Positions 1-7,572 of a DNA stretch of 20,930 bases are shown in pieces (position 1 is the first letter of the stretch; the number at the start of each line of letters is the position of its first letter). The notes under the pieces are model-generated. The model searched no databases, had not been told where the DNA came from, and saw only the letters and a program-made list of their open reading frames with translations. A program made the translations under genes and the position numbers. The DNA is taken from positions 1 through 20,930 of IMG/VR virus record IMGVR_UViG_3300021963_000784; one strand, 5' to 3'. The DNA comes from a virus.

Positions 1-2
1 AA

Positions 3-785
3 CATCTAAACAGTCCATCCTTCGAACTTGAAAAGGCTAAGATCCTTTCTATCGCAGCTAAGTTTGCCTACGCAGAAGCAAACGAAGTCAAGCGCGAAAT
101 TATCCAAGAGCTAAAGAATCTGTCAGAGTCCAACGGTATCGTTGAGCTTAGAGAGATTCGTTTGCGCGGACCAGAAGGTAAGCGTGGACAAAAAGGTAGC
201 AAGGGTGATAAAGGTGATATTGGTCCTCGCGGTTTCATCGGCGAGCAAGGTGAGATCGGTGCTCGCGGTGAGAAAGGTGATAAGGGCGACAAGGGTGATA
301 AAGGAGACAAAGGTGATCCTGGACCGCAAGGTAAAACTGGTCCAGTTGGTCCTATGGCTGATATCACTCCGCTTCGCAAAGAAGTAGAACAGTTTCTCGA
401 CGGCGCAGAAAAACGCATCTCTCGTATTGCTTTCTCTGCTGCAATGGGACTTGGTCGCTCGTCTGGGTCTGGTGAAGTCAATCTTCACAAACTAGATGAC
501 GTTGACTACGCAAGCTTGAAAAGCGCGAGCAATGGTCAAGCACTTGTCTATAACTCATCAACTGGTAAGTGGCAAGCTGGAACAGTATCTGGTGGATCTG
601 GTAATTCTGCTCCACTTCTGGTTACAAAATCAGAACTTGGTAATCTAAACGAAAACGATCTTGTTGTTGTAAACGTAACCGGTGCTTCATCAAATACAAT
701 CAATGTATTGACAAATGCACTCAATAATGCACTTTCTCAAATTGCCGCACTTGAAGCTCGTATCGATGCTCTGGAGAATCCATGA
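3..785 (+). CDS. Collagen-like tail fiber protein, 5' end outside window
   Basis: The reading frame is open from the left edge (first full codon at position 3), so the N-terminus lies outside the window; a TTG at 162 is an internal codon, not a credible start. About 55 helical, charged residues precede 21 uninterrupted Gly-X-Y triplets (168-356), many of them GDK, the signature of a collagen-type triple helix. A short helical linker follows (LRKEVEQFLDGAEKRI), then a Gly/Ser segment with the phage-fiber motif LDDVDYASLKSASNGQALVY, and finally a C-terminal coiled coil (LTNALNNALSQIAALEARID) suited to trimerisation. Such collagen-like rods are known in phage tail fibers; the fiber role here is inferred from this and from the fiber genes downstream. 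The stop overlaps the next start (ATGA at 782), suggesting translational coupling. Confidence 0.85.
   Translation, partial: HLNSPSFELEKAKILSIAAKFAYAEANEVKREIIQELKNLSESNGIVELREIRLRGPEGKRGQKGSKGDKGDIGPRGFIGEQGEIGARGEKGDKGDKGDKGDKGDPGPQGKTGPVGPMADITPLRKEVEQFLDGAEKRISRIAFSAAMGLGRSSGSGEVNLHKLDDVDYASLKSASNGQALVYNSSTGKWQAGTVSGGSGNSAPLLVTKSELGNLNENDLVVVNVTGASSNTINVLTNALNNALSQIAALEARIDALENP
168..356 (+). repeat. Collagen-like Gly-X-Y repeat, 21 triplets
   Basis: Twenty-one consecutive codon triplets start with glycine without a break. The middle part is a near-perfect 9-bp tandem repeat encoding GDK. Slippage between these 9-bp units could change rod length. Confidence 0.9.
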
Positions 786-1942
786 GCCATCCAATTGCAG
801 TAGCTAATACAAGTGCTACAACAACAATTCGATCTCTACGACTCAAAGTCAACGAGATTATTGATGCTGTCAATGAAATTGGTAGCAATGAACACATTTA
901 TATTGAAGTGGCTAATGCAAATGCAAAGTTTGCAACTAAAGCATATGCCGCTTCTAATGCTTACGTTAAAACGATATTGGCGAATACAAACGCTTACATT
1001 GCTACTCGCGTGTCGTGGTCTGCTCTTACGTCAACTAATACTTCTATTAGAAACTACGTAGATTCAAAAGTTGCAGCTAATACTAGCCAGCTTGTTAACG
1101 GTGTATATAATCTTACTCTCCAAGCAAATAGTGCACTAAGATTACCAAGCGGTGCAAAATTAGTATCCGGATTTCCTGGATATGGACAATATCTTTCTAA
1201 TTTTGCCACTTTAGCTGGAGATTATGTTTATCTAAGCAGTGCTAATGGATATGCTTATATTGGTGTAGAAAATCAAACACCGGCTATTGGTAATGGCCCA
1301 CACATTTGGTCATTCGATGTAGATGGTACTATACGATTCCCTGACAATACAATTCAATCTACTGCGTATACAGGTAGTGCAACATATCTACAAGTTAGCA
1401 ACGCAAACGCAACGTTTGCAACTAAAGCTTATGCAGCTTCTAATTCAGCTATAAGATCACTTATCAATGATCGTTTGCAAGTAGCCAATGCAGCTGCAAC
1501 ATATCAAACCAAATCAGTTGAACGAGCAGCGTTAGCCAATACAAACGCATACATTGCGACTCGTGCGTCATGGAGCGGGTTGACTTCTACGAACACAGCC
1601 CTCCGCACTCTTATTAGTGATCGACTTCAAGTTGCTAATGTCAATACATTGTTGACTGCTAAAGCTACATGGACTGGGCTTACAGGAACTAATACAGCCC
1701 TTCGTACACTTATCAACGATAGAATTCAAGTAGCCAACGTAGCGGCTAAATATGCAACAAAGGCATATGCTGCATCTAATGCATATGTCAAATTATTATT
1801 AGCTAACACCAACGCATACATCGCGGATGTAGCTGCGTCATCTGGTGGAGGAGGTGGAGGATTTTCAGCTGAAGCACTTGACTATGGTTTGATTACAAGC
1901 TCGGTTGATGTAGAAACAAGCAGAGATTACGGGACACTGTAA
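782..1942 (+). CDS. Repeat-containing tail fiber protein
   Basis: This 386-residue protein has no enzyme motifs and is built from degenerate repeats of two kinds: 'VANANAKFATKAYAASNAYV' and 'WSGLTSTNTALRTLISDRLQ'. They recur at the N-terminal third and again through the C-terminal half. A non-repeat segment lies between them (about residues 115-195, LPSGAKLVSGFPGYGQYLSN onward, with the FPDNTIQSTAY motif typical of phage fibers). A Gly run (SSGGGGGGF) precedes a short C-terminal tail ending DYGTL. Repeats of this type occur in fiber shafts of marine T4-like phages; the role is inferred from them. The gene overlaps its upstream neighbour by ATGA and its TAATG junction at 1940-1944 joins the next gene, so the fiber genes look cotranslated. 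Confidence 0.75.
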   Translation: MSHPIAVANTSATTTIRSLRLKVNEIIDAVNEIGSNEHIYIEVANANAKFATKAYAASNAYVKTILANTNAYIATRVSWSALTSTNTSIRNYVDSKVAANTSQLVNGVYNLTLQANSALRLPSGAKLVSGFPGYGQYLSNFATLAGDYVYLSSANGYAYIGVENQTPAIGNGPHIWSFDVDGTIRFPDNTIQSTAYTGSATYLQVSNANATFATKAYAASNSAIRSLINDRLQVANAAATYQTKSVERAALANTNAYIATRASWSGLTSTNTALRTLISDRLQVANVNTLLTAKATWTGLTGTNTALRTLINDRIQVANVAAKYATKAYAASNAYVKLLLANTNAYIADVAASSGGGGGGFSAEALDYGLITSSVDVETSRDYGTL

Positions 1943-2562
1943 TGGCAATTCAAGTCAAGTTCAGAAGAGGTAGTGCAGGACAACACAATTCGTTCACGGG
2001 AGCGAACGGTGAAATTACTGTTGACACCACGAACAAGACGCTGCGCGTTCATGATGGCGTAACTGTTGGCGGCATTAGAATTGCCAAGTATAATGAAATT
2101 AGTGCGTCCTCAGCTAATCTTGAAAGTATAACAACTAATATTGTTCCGCAAGCTAATATAACATATGATCTCGGTACGCCTACTAAAAGATGGAGATCGC
2201 TTTATCTAGCCGGCAATACAATTTATCTTGCCGGAGCCCAAATCAAAGCCAGTGGTAACGGTGTTATCACTTTTGTAACCAGTAACAATCAACCTGCTAC
2301 TATTCAAGCATCACAGCTTATTGTTGCAGCTAATACACCAAGCACGTTTCAAAATCTTACCATTACAAATCTTGTGCTGAACAACGTTCTTGGCGTTCAG
2401 TACGGCGGAACAGGTAAATCATCCCTAACGCAGAATGGCGTGATGTATGCTTCGAATAGCACAGCGTTCGCTTTTGCTACAGGAACAAGCGGTAAGGTAA
2501 TGCAGATCGGATCCAACGGGATTCCTAAGTTCGATGACGTGGATGGAGGTTCTTATTCGTAA
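1942..2562 (+). CDS. Tail fiber/receptor-binding protein with capping N-terminal domain
   Basis: This 206-residue protein begins MAIQVKFRRGSAGQHNSF and continues NGEITVDTTNKTLRVHDG. That is the N-terminal attachment-domain pattern seen in phage tropism-determinant and fiber proteins (basic (K/R)xRRG start, then GEIxxDxxxxxLxVHDG). The same pattern starts the genes at 2887 and 4163. A middle segment has YDLGTPTKRWRSLYLAGNTI, common in phage fibers. The C-terminal part has VQYGGTGKSSLTQNGVMYAS, another recurrent fiber motif. The product is probably a short fiber or baseplate-proximal fiber component. It joins both neighbours by one-base stop/start overlaps (TAATG at 1940 and 2560). The family call rests on motifs only. 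Confidence 0.7.
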   Translation: MAIQVKFRRGSAGQHNSFTGANGEITVDTTNKTLRVHDGVTVGGIRIAKYNEISASSANLESITTNIVPQANITYDLGTPTKRWRSLYLAGNTIYLAGAQIKASGNGVITFVTSNNQPATIQASQLIVAANTPSTFQNLTITNLVLNNVLGVQYGGTGKSSLTQNGVMYASNSTAFAFATGTSGKVMQIGSNGIPKFDDVDGGSYS

Positions 2563-2903
2563 TGTCCGACACATTTGAAGAAGGCAAAGAGATTGAAGTT
2601 ATCAATGAGTTTATGGAGCAGCAGCAAACTAAGATCAATCAGCTGCAGCAACAGATACTTCTACTAACGACTAAGAATACAATGCTCGAAAAAGAACTTT
2701 CTAAACTCAAAAATATAAATAGCGAATATAAAGAGCAACTCGATAAACTTACCAAAGTTGATCGAAAAAATCTAAAAGATTTAGTTGATAATGTTACTGG
2801 TGACAGAATAAAGCCAATTGTAGAAGAAAAACAAATAGAACGCAAGAGCTCCGATGGCTCGATGTTCAAAAACAGAGGTGTAAGAAATGGCATCAGTAAT
2901 TAA
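2562..2903 (+). CDS. Small coiled-coil protein in fiber cassette, unknown function
   Basis: I do not recognise this 113-residue protein. Residues about 10-75 are rich in Gln, Lys, Glu and Leu with heptad-like spacing (for example KINQLQQQILLLTTKNTMLE), predicting one long coiled coil. The C-terminal third is basic and probably disordered. There are no cysteines and no membrane segment. It starts at the stop of the preceding fiber gene (TAATG). Its last 17 bases overlap the start of the next fiber gene, whose ribosome binding site (GAGGTG, 2875-2880) lies inside it. A role as an oligomerising connector or fiber-assembly chaperone is a guess from position and coiled coil. Confidence 0.65.
   Translation: MSDTFEEGKEIEVINEFMEQQQTKINQLQQQILLLTTKNTMLEKELSKLKNINSEYKEQLDKLTKVDRKNLKDLVDNVTGDRIKPIVEEKQIERKSSDGSMFKNRGVRNGISN
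2714..2721 (+). promoter_or_regulatory. Possible internal T4-type late promoter (TATAAATA)
   Basis: An exact TATAAATA followed by G, as at 8359 and 12880, lies inside the coiled-coil gene about 165 bases upstream of the fiber gene at 2887. The local sequence is AT-rich and the element is coding (Lys-Asn-Ile-Asn-Ser), so it may be chance. Confidence 0.3.
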
Positions 2904-4104
2904 AATCAAAAGAAGTACGACGCCAGGATCTGCGCCGTCCTCTTTGGCTGCCGGCGAAATTGCGGTTAACATTCCAGATCGTAAACTGTTCGTTGGTGAC
3001 GGATCTTCAATTTATACGATTGGTAATCAGTATATCACTGTAGCCAATGCTTCCACATTTTATGCAACAAAAGCATATGCAGCAGCTAACTCTTATGTAA
3101 ATACTCTTCTTGCGAATACAAATTCTTATATCGCAACAAAAGTCAATACGACTACGTTCAATAGCGCATTAGCCAATACGAACTCTTCGATTGCTACACA
3201 AGCAAGCCGTATCACGCTTGTCAATACAAATCTGACTGGTACCAATACAGCGCTCCGTACACTTATCTCGGATCGCCTTCAAGTAGCCAATGCTGCTGCT
3301 ACATATGCAACAAAAGTAAACCCAACGACTTCTGGTGTACTTGCGCATACCGGTCGTGCTACAATTTCTACGAACTTAGCTGTTTCTGGTAACAGTTCTG
3401 TTTCAGGAAAATTTTCTGTTACAGGTGCAGCAGAAATTACTGGTGGATTTGTAACTTTTGGCTCAAACAGCACGCCTGCTCTATTGACTATGCGCGGCCG
3501 CGCTACGATTTCTCAAAACCTTTCGGTTTCTGGTAATACGACGCTCGGTGGAACTCTTGTTGCTAACAATACGGCAGGAACTTCTGGCTACTATCTGAGA
3601 ACATCTGGAACTGGTGTCTATTGGGCTCCTCTGGATACAGCTAATCTCAACGTTGCCAAATATCTAGAAGTTGCTAATGCAGTTTCTACTTACGCAGTCA
3701 AGTCAAGTCCGTCAACATCAGGGTTTTTCAATCACTCAGGTCGTCTGACTGTTGGAACAAACCTTGCAGTTTCTGGTAATACACGAATCAGCGGTTCAAC
3801 AATCATCGACGGTGATCTGACTGTTGAAGGCGCAGTAACTTATATTTCTTCATCAACTCTCAATGTTGATGACTCGATGATCAAGTTGGCTGCGAACAAC
3901 TCAACAGATGTAGTTGACGTAGGTTTCTATGGTAAGTACGTTTCATCAGGAACAAAGTATTCTGGTTTGTTCCGCGATGCAACAGACGGCATCTTCAAGT
4001 TCTATACGGGTTCTCAAACTGAGCCAGGTACAACAGTAGATACTGGTGCGGCTGGTTATGCGGTTGCTACAGTTGAAGCTGTAATCGACGGCGGAACATA
4101 CTAA
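2887..4104 (+). CDS. Tail fiber protein with capping N-terminal domain
   Basis: This 405-residue protein opens MASVIKIKRSTTPGSAPSSL then AAGEIAVNIPDRKLFVGDGS, the same attachment-domain pattern as the genes at 1942 and 4163. Next come 'ATKAYAAANSYVNTLLANTN' shaft repeats, then alternating 'GRATISTNLAVSGN' beta-type repeats (about residues 150-320). The tail contains STLNVDDSMIKLAANNSTD and VDVGFYGKYVSSGTKYSGLF, a C-terminal segment familiar from cyanophage and other T4-like fibers. The start is supported by GAGGTG six bases upstream. Part of the coding DNA (3338-3389) is identical to part of the following gene, indicating duplication or gene conversion. It ends just before a terminator hairpin. 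Confidence 0.75.
   Translation: MASVIKIKRSTTPGSAPSSLAAGEIAVNIPDRKLFVGDGSSIYTIGNQYITVANASTFYATKAYAAANSYVNTLLANTNSYIATKVNTTTFNSALANTNSSIATQASRITLVNTNLTGTNTALRTLISDRLQVANAAATYATKVNPTTSGVLAHTGRATISTNLAVSGNSSVSGKFSVTGAAEITGGFVTFGSNSTPALLTMRGRATISQNLSVSGNTTLGGTLVANNTAGTSGYYLRTSGTGVYWAPLDTANLNVAKYLEVANAVSTYAVKSSPSTSGFFNHSGRLTVGTNLAVSGNTRISGSTIIDGDLTVEGAVTYISSSTLNVDDSMIKLAANNSTDVVDVGFYGKYVSSGTKYSGLFRDATDGIFKFYTGSQTEPGTTVDTGAAGYAVATVEAVIDGGTY
3338..3389 (+). repeat. 52-bp exact repeat shared by two fiber genes (copy 1)
   Basis: This stretch, encoding part of LAHTGRATISTNLAVSG, is identical to 4488-4539 in the next fiber gene (offset 1150 bases). Identity at synonymous positions over 52 bases points to recent duplication or conversion. 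Confidence 0.95.
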
Positions 4105-4114
4105 ATTGATATAC

Positions 4115-4151
4115 AGGTGGGTGACAAGTGCTTCACCCACCTTTCCTTTCT
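4115..4151 (+). terminator. Rho-independent terminator between fiber genes
   Basis: A perfect 10-bp stem (AGGTGGGTGA, 4115-4124, pairing with TCACCCACCT, 4133-4142) with an 8-base loop is followed by a T-rich stretch (ttcctttct). It starts ten bases after the stop of the gene ending at 4104. The T tract is interrupted by cytosines, so termination may be partial. Confidence 0.75.
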
Positions 4152-4162
4152 AGGAGCAGATT

Positions 4163-6226
4163 GTGGCATCAACTATCAAAATCAAGCGCAGTAGTGTTGC
4201 TGGTAAAAAACCTACCACTTCTGAAATTACTACGGGCGAGCTTGCGCTAAACACTAAAGACCAGAAGCTATTTTCATCTAACGGCACATCTGTATTTGAG
4301 CTTGCTAGTGCAGGAGCATTAGCGAATACGAACGCATCTATTGCTACTCAAGCAACTCGTGTAACATTAGTCAACACCAATCTTACTGGTACAAACACTG
4401 CTCTCCGAACGCTTATCAGTGATAGATTGCAGGTAGCAAACGCATCGACGTTATATGCGACAAAATCAAATCCAGCTACATCTGGTTTACTTGCGCATAC
4501 CGGTCGTGCTACAATTTCTACGAACTTAGCTGTTTCTGGAAACGTATCTGTTACTGGTACATCAACATTTACTGGCGCTGCTACATTCAACGGAGCCATA
4601 ACTCTCGGTGACGCTGCTACAGATTTGCTTACCGTTAATGGTCGTGCTACAATCGGGCAAAATCTATCAATAGCTGGCAATACAACCTTTAGCGGAACTG
4701 CTAAACGCATCACTGGTGATTTCAGTAATGCGACTGTTACTAATCGTTTGCTGTTTCAAAGCAGCACAGGAACTTTCACTGACATTGGTGCTCTAGGTCC
4801 AGGCGCAGCACAAACGTCCGGTTGGACTGCTTATTATGGCAATGATCCAACCAATACTTCGCGCGCGAGAATGGTTGCTTTTAGTACCGATGCACGATTC
4901 GAATCCAGTATCACAGGCTCTGGTACTTATCTGCCGATGACTTTTCAGACGGGTGGATCTGAGCGTATGCGAATCCACTCATATGGATTGGCTAACGTCG
5001 CTCAGTCGATGGTTATTGGTAAAAATCTATATGTTGCTGGTAACACAATCCTAGGTAATCCTGCTGTTGTAACAGACAGAACAGTCATCAATGGTGTTAC
5101 GGTAGCAAATGGTCAACTGACTGTTACAGGTAATACGGTATTAAGCGGAACTCTTGTAGCCAATAGCACAGCTGGTGTTTCTGGTTACTATCTCCGCACA
5201 TCGGGAACTGGTGTTTATTGGTCGCCTGTATCTGGCGGTGGTGGATCGGTATCAATTACAACTACCGCTGTTAAAAACTTAACTCAAAATGATACAGTTG
5301 TTACCAATGTTACATCATATGCAAACAGTGTAGTTGATAACAGCATGTTGGCTACAAAAGCCAGCTGGACTTCGCTGACAACAACAAACACAGCTCTCCG
5401 CACACTAATCAGCGACAGGCTTCAAGTTGCCAACGCTTCTGCTATCTATCAAACAAAAGCAGTTGAACGTGCCGCGCTCGCGAACACGAACGCATCTATT
5501 GCTACTCAAGCAACTCGTATCACACTGGTCAATACTAATTTGACTGGTACAAACACTGCTCTCCGAACGCTAATCAATGCTAGATTGCAGGTTTCTAACG
5601 CATCGACGTTATATGCGACAAAATCAAATCCAGCTACATCTGGTTTACTTGCGCATACCGGTCGCGCGACTATCTCAACAAATCTTGCCGTCACAGGTAA
5701 CACAGCATTCTCTGGTCTTGTCAGCATCGCGCACACAGGATCAGCAAACTCATCTTTGGCTATTCGTGGAACAAACACGCGCGGTGGCGTAGGGTTTCAT
5801 GATTTCTTGGTCGTTAGAAATGGTGGCGGAGGAACCAATCCAAACAAACACTTTAGATTGAATTCTACTGGTGGGTTTGAGATCGTTAACGACGCATACT
5901 CAGCAACCATTTTCACAGTAACTAATGCTGGCGACGTGACTGCCGCTGGTAATGTGACAGCTTACTCTGACGAAAATCTAAAAGAAAATGTTTCTACAAT
6001 TGAAAACGCGCTTGCACTAATTGAGCAAATGCGAGGTGTTCGATATAATCGTATTGAAGATGGTAAAGCTGGTGTTGGTGTTATTGCTCAAGAAATGCAA
6101 AAAGTTCTTCCTGAGGTGGTACACGAAGGCGATCACTTGTCGGTTGCTTATGGCAATATAGTTGGTGTTCTAATTGAGGCTGTCAAGGAACTATCTGCTC
6201 GCGTCAAGGAGTTGGAGGCTAAGTAA
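4163..6226 (+). CDS. Long tail fiber protein with C-terminal S74 self-cleaving chaperone
   Basis: This 687-residue protein starts at GTG, supported by the ribosome binding site AGGAGC at 4153-4158 and by an N-terminus (ASTIKIKRSSVAGKKP) matching the fiber genes at 1942 and 2887. Shaft repeats ('LANTNASIATQATRVTLVNT', 'GRATISTNLAVSGN') occupy much of residues 50-550, with a unique insert around 195-280 (GWTAYYGNDPTNTSRARMVA) that may be a folded domain. The last 86 residues match the intramolecular chaperone of endosialidases and other phage fibers (peptidase S74): SDENLK at 602-607, then GVRYNRIEDGKAGVGVIAQE, VLPEVV and a final helical trimer segment. Ser602 and Lys607 fit the known Ser/Lys autoproteolysis dyad, so cleavage before Ser602 is expected after trimer folding. 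It is probably the main receptor-binding fiber. Confidence 0.85.
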   Translation: MASTIKIKRSSVAGKKPTTSEITTGELALNTKDQKLFSSNGTSVFELASAGALANTNASIATQATRVTLVNTNLTGTNTALRTLISDRLQVANASTLYATKSNPATSGLLAHTGRATISTNLAVSGNVSVTGTSTFTGAATFNGAITLGDAATDLLTVNGRATIGQNLSIAGNTTFSGTAKRITGDFSNATVTNRLLFQSSTGTFTDIGALGPGAAQTSGWTAYYGNDPTNTSRARMVAFSTDARFESSITGSGTYLPMTFQTGGSERMRIHSYGLANVAQSMVIGKNLYVAGNTILGNPAVVTDRTVINGVTVANGQLTVTGNTVLSGTLVANSTAGVSGYYLRTSGTGVYWSPVSGGGGSVSITTTAVKNLTQNDTVVTNVTSYANSVVDNSMLATKASWTSLTTTNTALRTLISDRLQVANASAIYQTKAVERAALANTNASIATQATRITLVNTNLTGTNTALRTLINARLQVSNASTLYATKSNPATSGLLAHTGRATISTNLAVTGNTAFSGLVSIAHTGSANSSLAIRGTNTRGGVGFHDFLVVRNGGGGTNPNKHFRLNSTGGFEIVNDAYSATIFTVTNAGDVTAAGNVTAYSDENLKENVSTIENALALIEQMRGVRYNRIEDGKAGVGVIAQEMQKVLPEVVHEGDHLSVAYGNIVGVLIEAVKELSARVKELEAK
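4439..4506 (+). repeat. 68-bp exact repeat within fiber gene (copy 1)
   Basis: This stretch is identical to 5597-5664, 1158 bases (386 codons) downstream in the same gene. It is the core of a longer similar block (about 4322-4506 against 5480-5664) that keeps the same offset with scattered synonymous changes. The block overlaps the 52-bp repeat shared with the previous gene. Confidence 0.95.
5597..5664 (+). repeat. 68-bp exact repeat within fiber gene (copy 2)
   Basis: Second copy of 4439-4506. The copies encode NASTLYATKSNPATSGLLAH, a shaft repeat with no visible reason to conserve synonymous sites. Confidence 0.95.
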
Positions 6227-7176
6227 TGGCATTACCAGCCTCTGGTGCAATATCATTATCTCAAGTCAATACAGAGCTTAGTAAAAGTGCTACTGCGACC
6301 ATTTCACTAAATGATGCAGCAGTTAGAACACTATTTGGTAAAGCTTCTGGTACTATATCCATGTCGGATGGATATGGAAAATCAAGCGTAACTTATACAG
6401 CTGCTACAGGCGGAACAGTTACGACTAGTGGAAATTATAAAATTCATACGTTTACTGGTTCTGGTACTTTTACTGTAACTCAAGTTGGAACAAACTCAAG
6501 TGTAGAATATCTTATTATTGCTGGCGGCGGATCTGGAGGAACTAACGCTGGTGGTGGAGGCGGTGCCGGCGGATATAGAAGCGGAAGTACCAACGTAACA
6601 GCAACAAATTATACTATAACTGTAGGAGCGGGCGGTGCAGCTTCATATTCAACCGCACAAGGAAATAACGGTAGCGATTCATCTGCTTTTGGTATAACTT
6701 CAACAGGTGGCGGCGGCGGTGGAACGGGAAATGCAAATGGTAGCGCCGGTGGATCTGGTGGTGGTGCCGGACGATCAAGCATTGCTGTAAGATCTGGTGG
6801 TGCTGGAACAGCTGGACAAGGTAATGGTGGAGGAAATGGTTATCTTTCTGGAAAAGATGCCGGCGCTGGTGGAGGTGGTGGAGCTGGTGCTGGCGGAGGT
6901 TCAGGTCTTCCAGATGGTGCTCCCTATTCTGCCGCTGGTGGTGCAGGAACCGCATCTTCGATTACTGGATCTTCTGTAACTCGCGCCGGCGGTGGTGGTG
7001 CTTGGTTCAATGGTGCTGGTGGATCTGGTGGTGGAGGCGGTGGAGGTGGAGCATTAGGTGCAGTAGCAACAGCTGGCTCTACTAATACAGGTGGCGGTGG
7101 TGGCGGAGGTCCGTTTGGTAATTACTCCGGAGCCGGCGGTTCAGGTATTGTTATTATTCGTTATCAATATCAGTAA
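6226..7176 (+). CDS. Glycine-rich tail fiber adhesin
   Basis: This 316-residue protein has two parts. Residues 1-55 (MALPASGAISLSQVNTELSK onward to ISMSDGYGKS) match a short N-terminal module found at the start of many phage tail proteins. From about residue 95 the protein is dominated by glycine runs (GGGSGGTNAGGGGGAGGYRS, GGGGGGTGN, GGGGGGGGALG) separated by short variable loops. It ends GGSGIVIIRYQYQ, the usual end of glycine-rich phage and bacterial surface domains. Glycine-rich tip adhesins such as gp38 of T2-type phages bind receptors through loops held on polyglycine II helices; this protein may work in the same way, but homology to gp38 is not shown. It overlaps the preceding fiber gene by one base and is followed by AAGGA and the next start. 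Confidence 0.75.
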   Translation: MALPASGAISLSQVNTELSKSATATISLNDAAVRTLFGKASGTISMSDGYGKSSVTYTAATGGTVTTSGNYKIHTFTGSGTFTVTQVGTNSSVEYLIIAGGGSGGTNAGGGGGAGGYRSGSTNVTATNYTITVGAGGAASYSTAQGNNGSDSSAFGITSTGGGGGGTGNANGSAGGSGGGAGRSSIAVRSGGAGTAGQGNGGGNGYLSGKDAGAGGGGGAGAGGGSGLPDGAPYSAAGGAGTASSITGSSVTRAGGGGAWFNGAGGSGGGGGGGGALGAVATAGSTNTGGGGGGGPFGNYSGAGGSGIVIIRYQYQ

Positions 7177-7185
7177 GGAAATACT

Positions 7186-7572
7186 ATGGCACATTTTGCA
7201 AAACTTGATAGTCAAAACAATGTTTTAGCAGTTGTTGTTATAAACAATGAAGACGTAGAAAATTTATCTTTTCCAGAAAGTGAACCTCTTGGAATTACTT
7301 TTTGTAAATCTCTTTTTGGTGAAGATACTGTCTGGAAACAAACTAGTTACAATGGTAACTTTCGTCGTCAGTATGCTGCTATAGGTGGGTTTTATTATCC
7401 ACCTAAAGATGTTTTTGTTGAATCTAAACCATATCCTTCTTGGTTGTTTGATAACGATCTTGCTAATTGGGTTGCTCCAATACCAAAACCTTCTATACCA
7501 AGTAACTATGAAGCTATTTGGAATGAAAATTACCTTGAGTGGGATATTGTTTTGAATAGGGAAACGATATGA
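7186..7572 (+). CDS. Conserved small fiber-region protein (MAHFAKLD family)
   Basis: This 128-residue protein begins MAHFAKLDSQNNVLAVVVIN and contains FCKSLFGEDTVWKQTSYNGN, FRRQYAAIGGFYYPPKDVFV and PYPSWLFDND. I associate this pattern with uncharacterised proteins near tail-fiber genes of cyanophages and related T4-like phages. It is rich in Trp, Tyr and Pro. It has no signal peptide or membrane segment. A fiber tip or fiber-assembly role is inferred from position alone. AAGGA lies just upstream of the start. Base composition is clearly lower in GC than the flanking structural genes (one 60-base line near 7201 is 17/60 GC), a trait shared with the next gene. Confidence 0.65.
   Translation: MAHFAKLDSQNNVLAVVVINNEDVENLSFPESEPLGITFCKSLFGEDTVWKQTSYNGNFRRQYAAIGGFYYPPKDVFVESKPYPSWLFDNDLANWVAPIPKPSIPSNYEAIWNENYLEWDIVLNRETI

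Noticed and set aside
162-164. TTG start for the collagen-like protein
   Set aside because: The frame is open to the left edge with sensible helical coding sequence, so this is an internal Leu codon.
68-488. Minus-strand Pro/Ser-rich frames opposite the collagen-like repeat
   Set aside because: They mirror the Gly-X-Y repeat on the complementary strand and have no independent coding features.
4322-5664. Repeated sequences as a CRISPR array
   Set aside because: The repeats are coding shaft motifs within fiber genes, with irregular spacing and no unique spacers of fixed length.
6614-6955. Minus-strand open frame opposite the glycine-rich adhesin
   Set aside because: It is the complement of glycine codons, giving a His/Leu/Arg/Gln-rich nonsense protein; all real genes here are on the plus strand.
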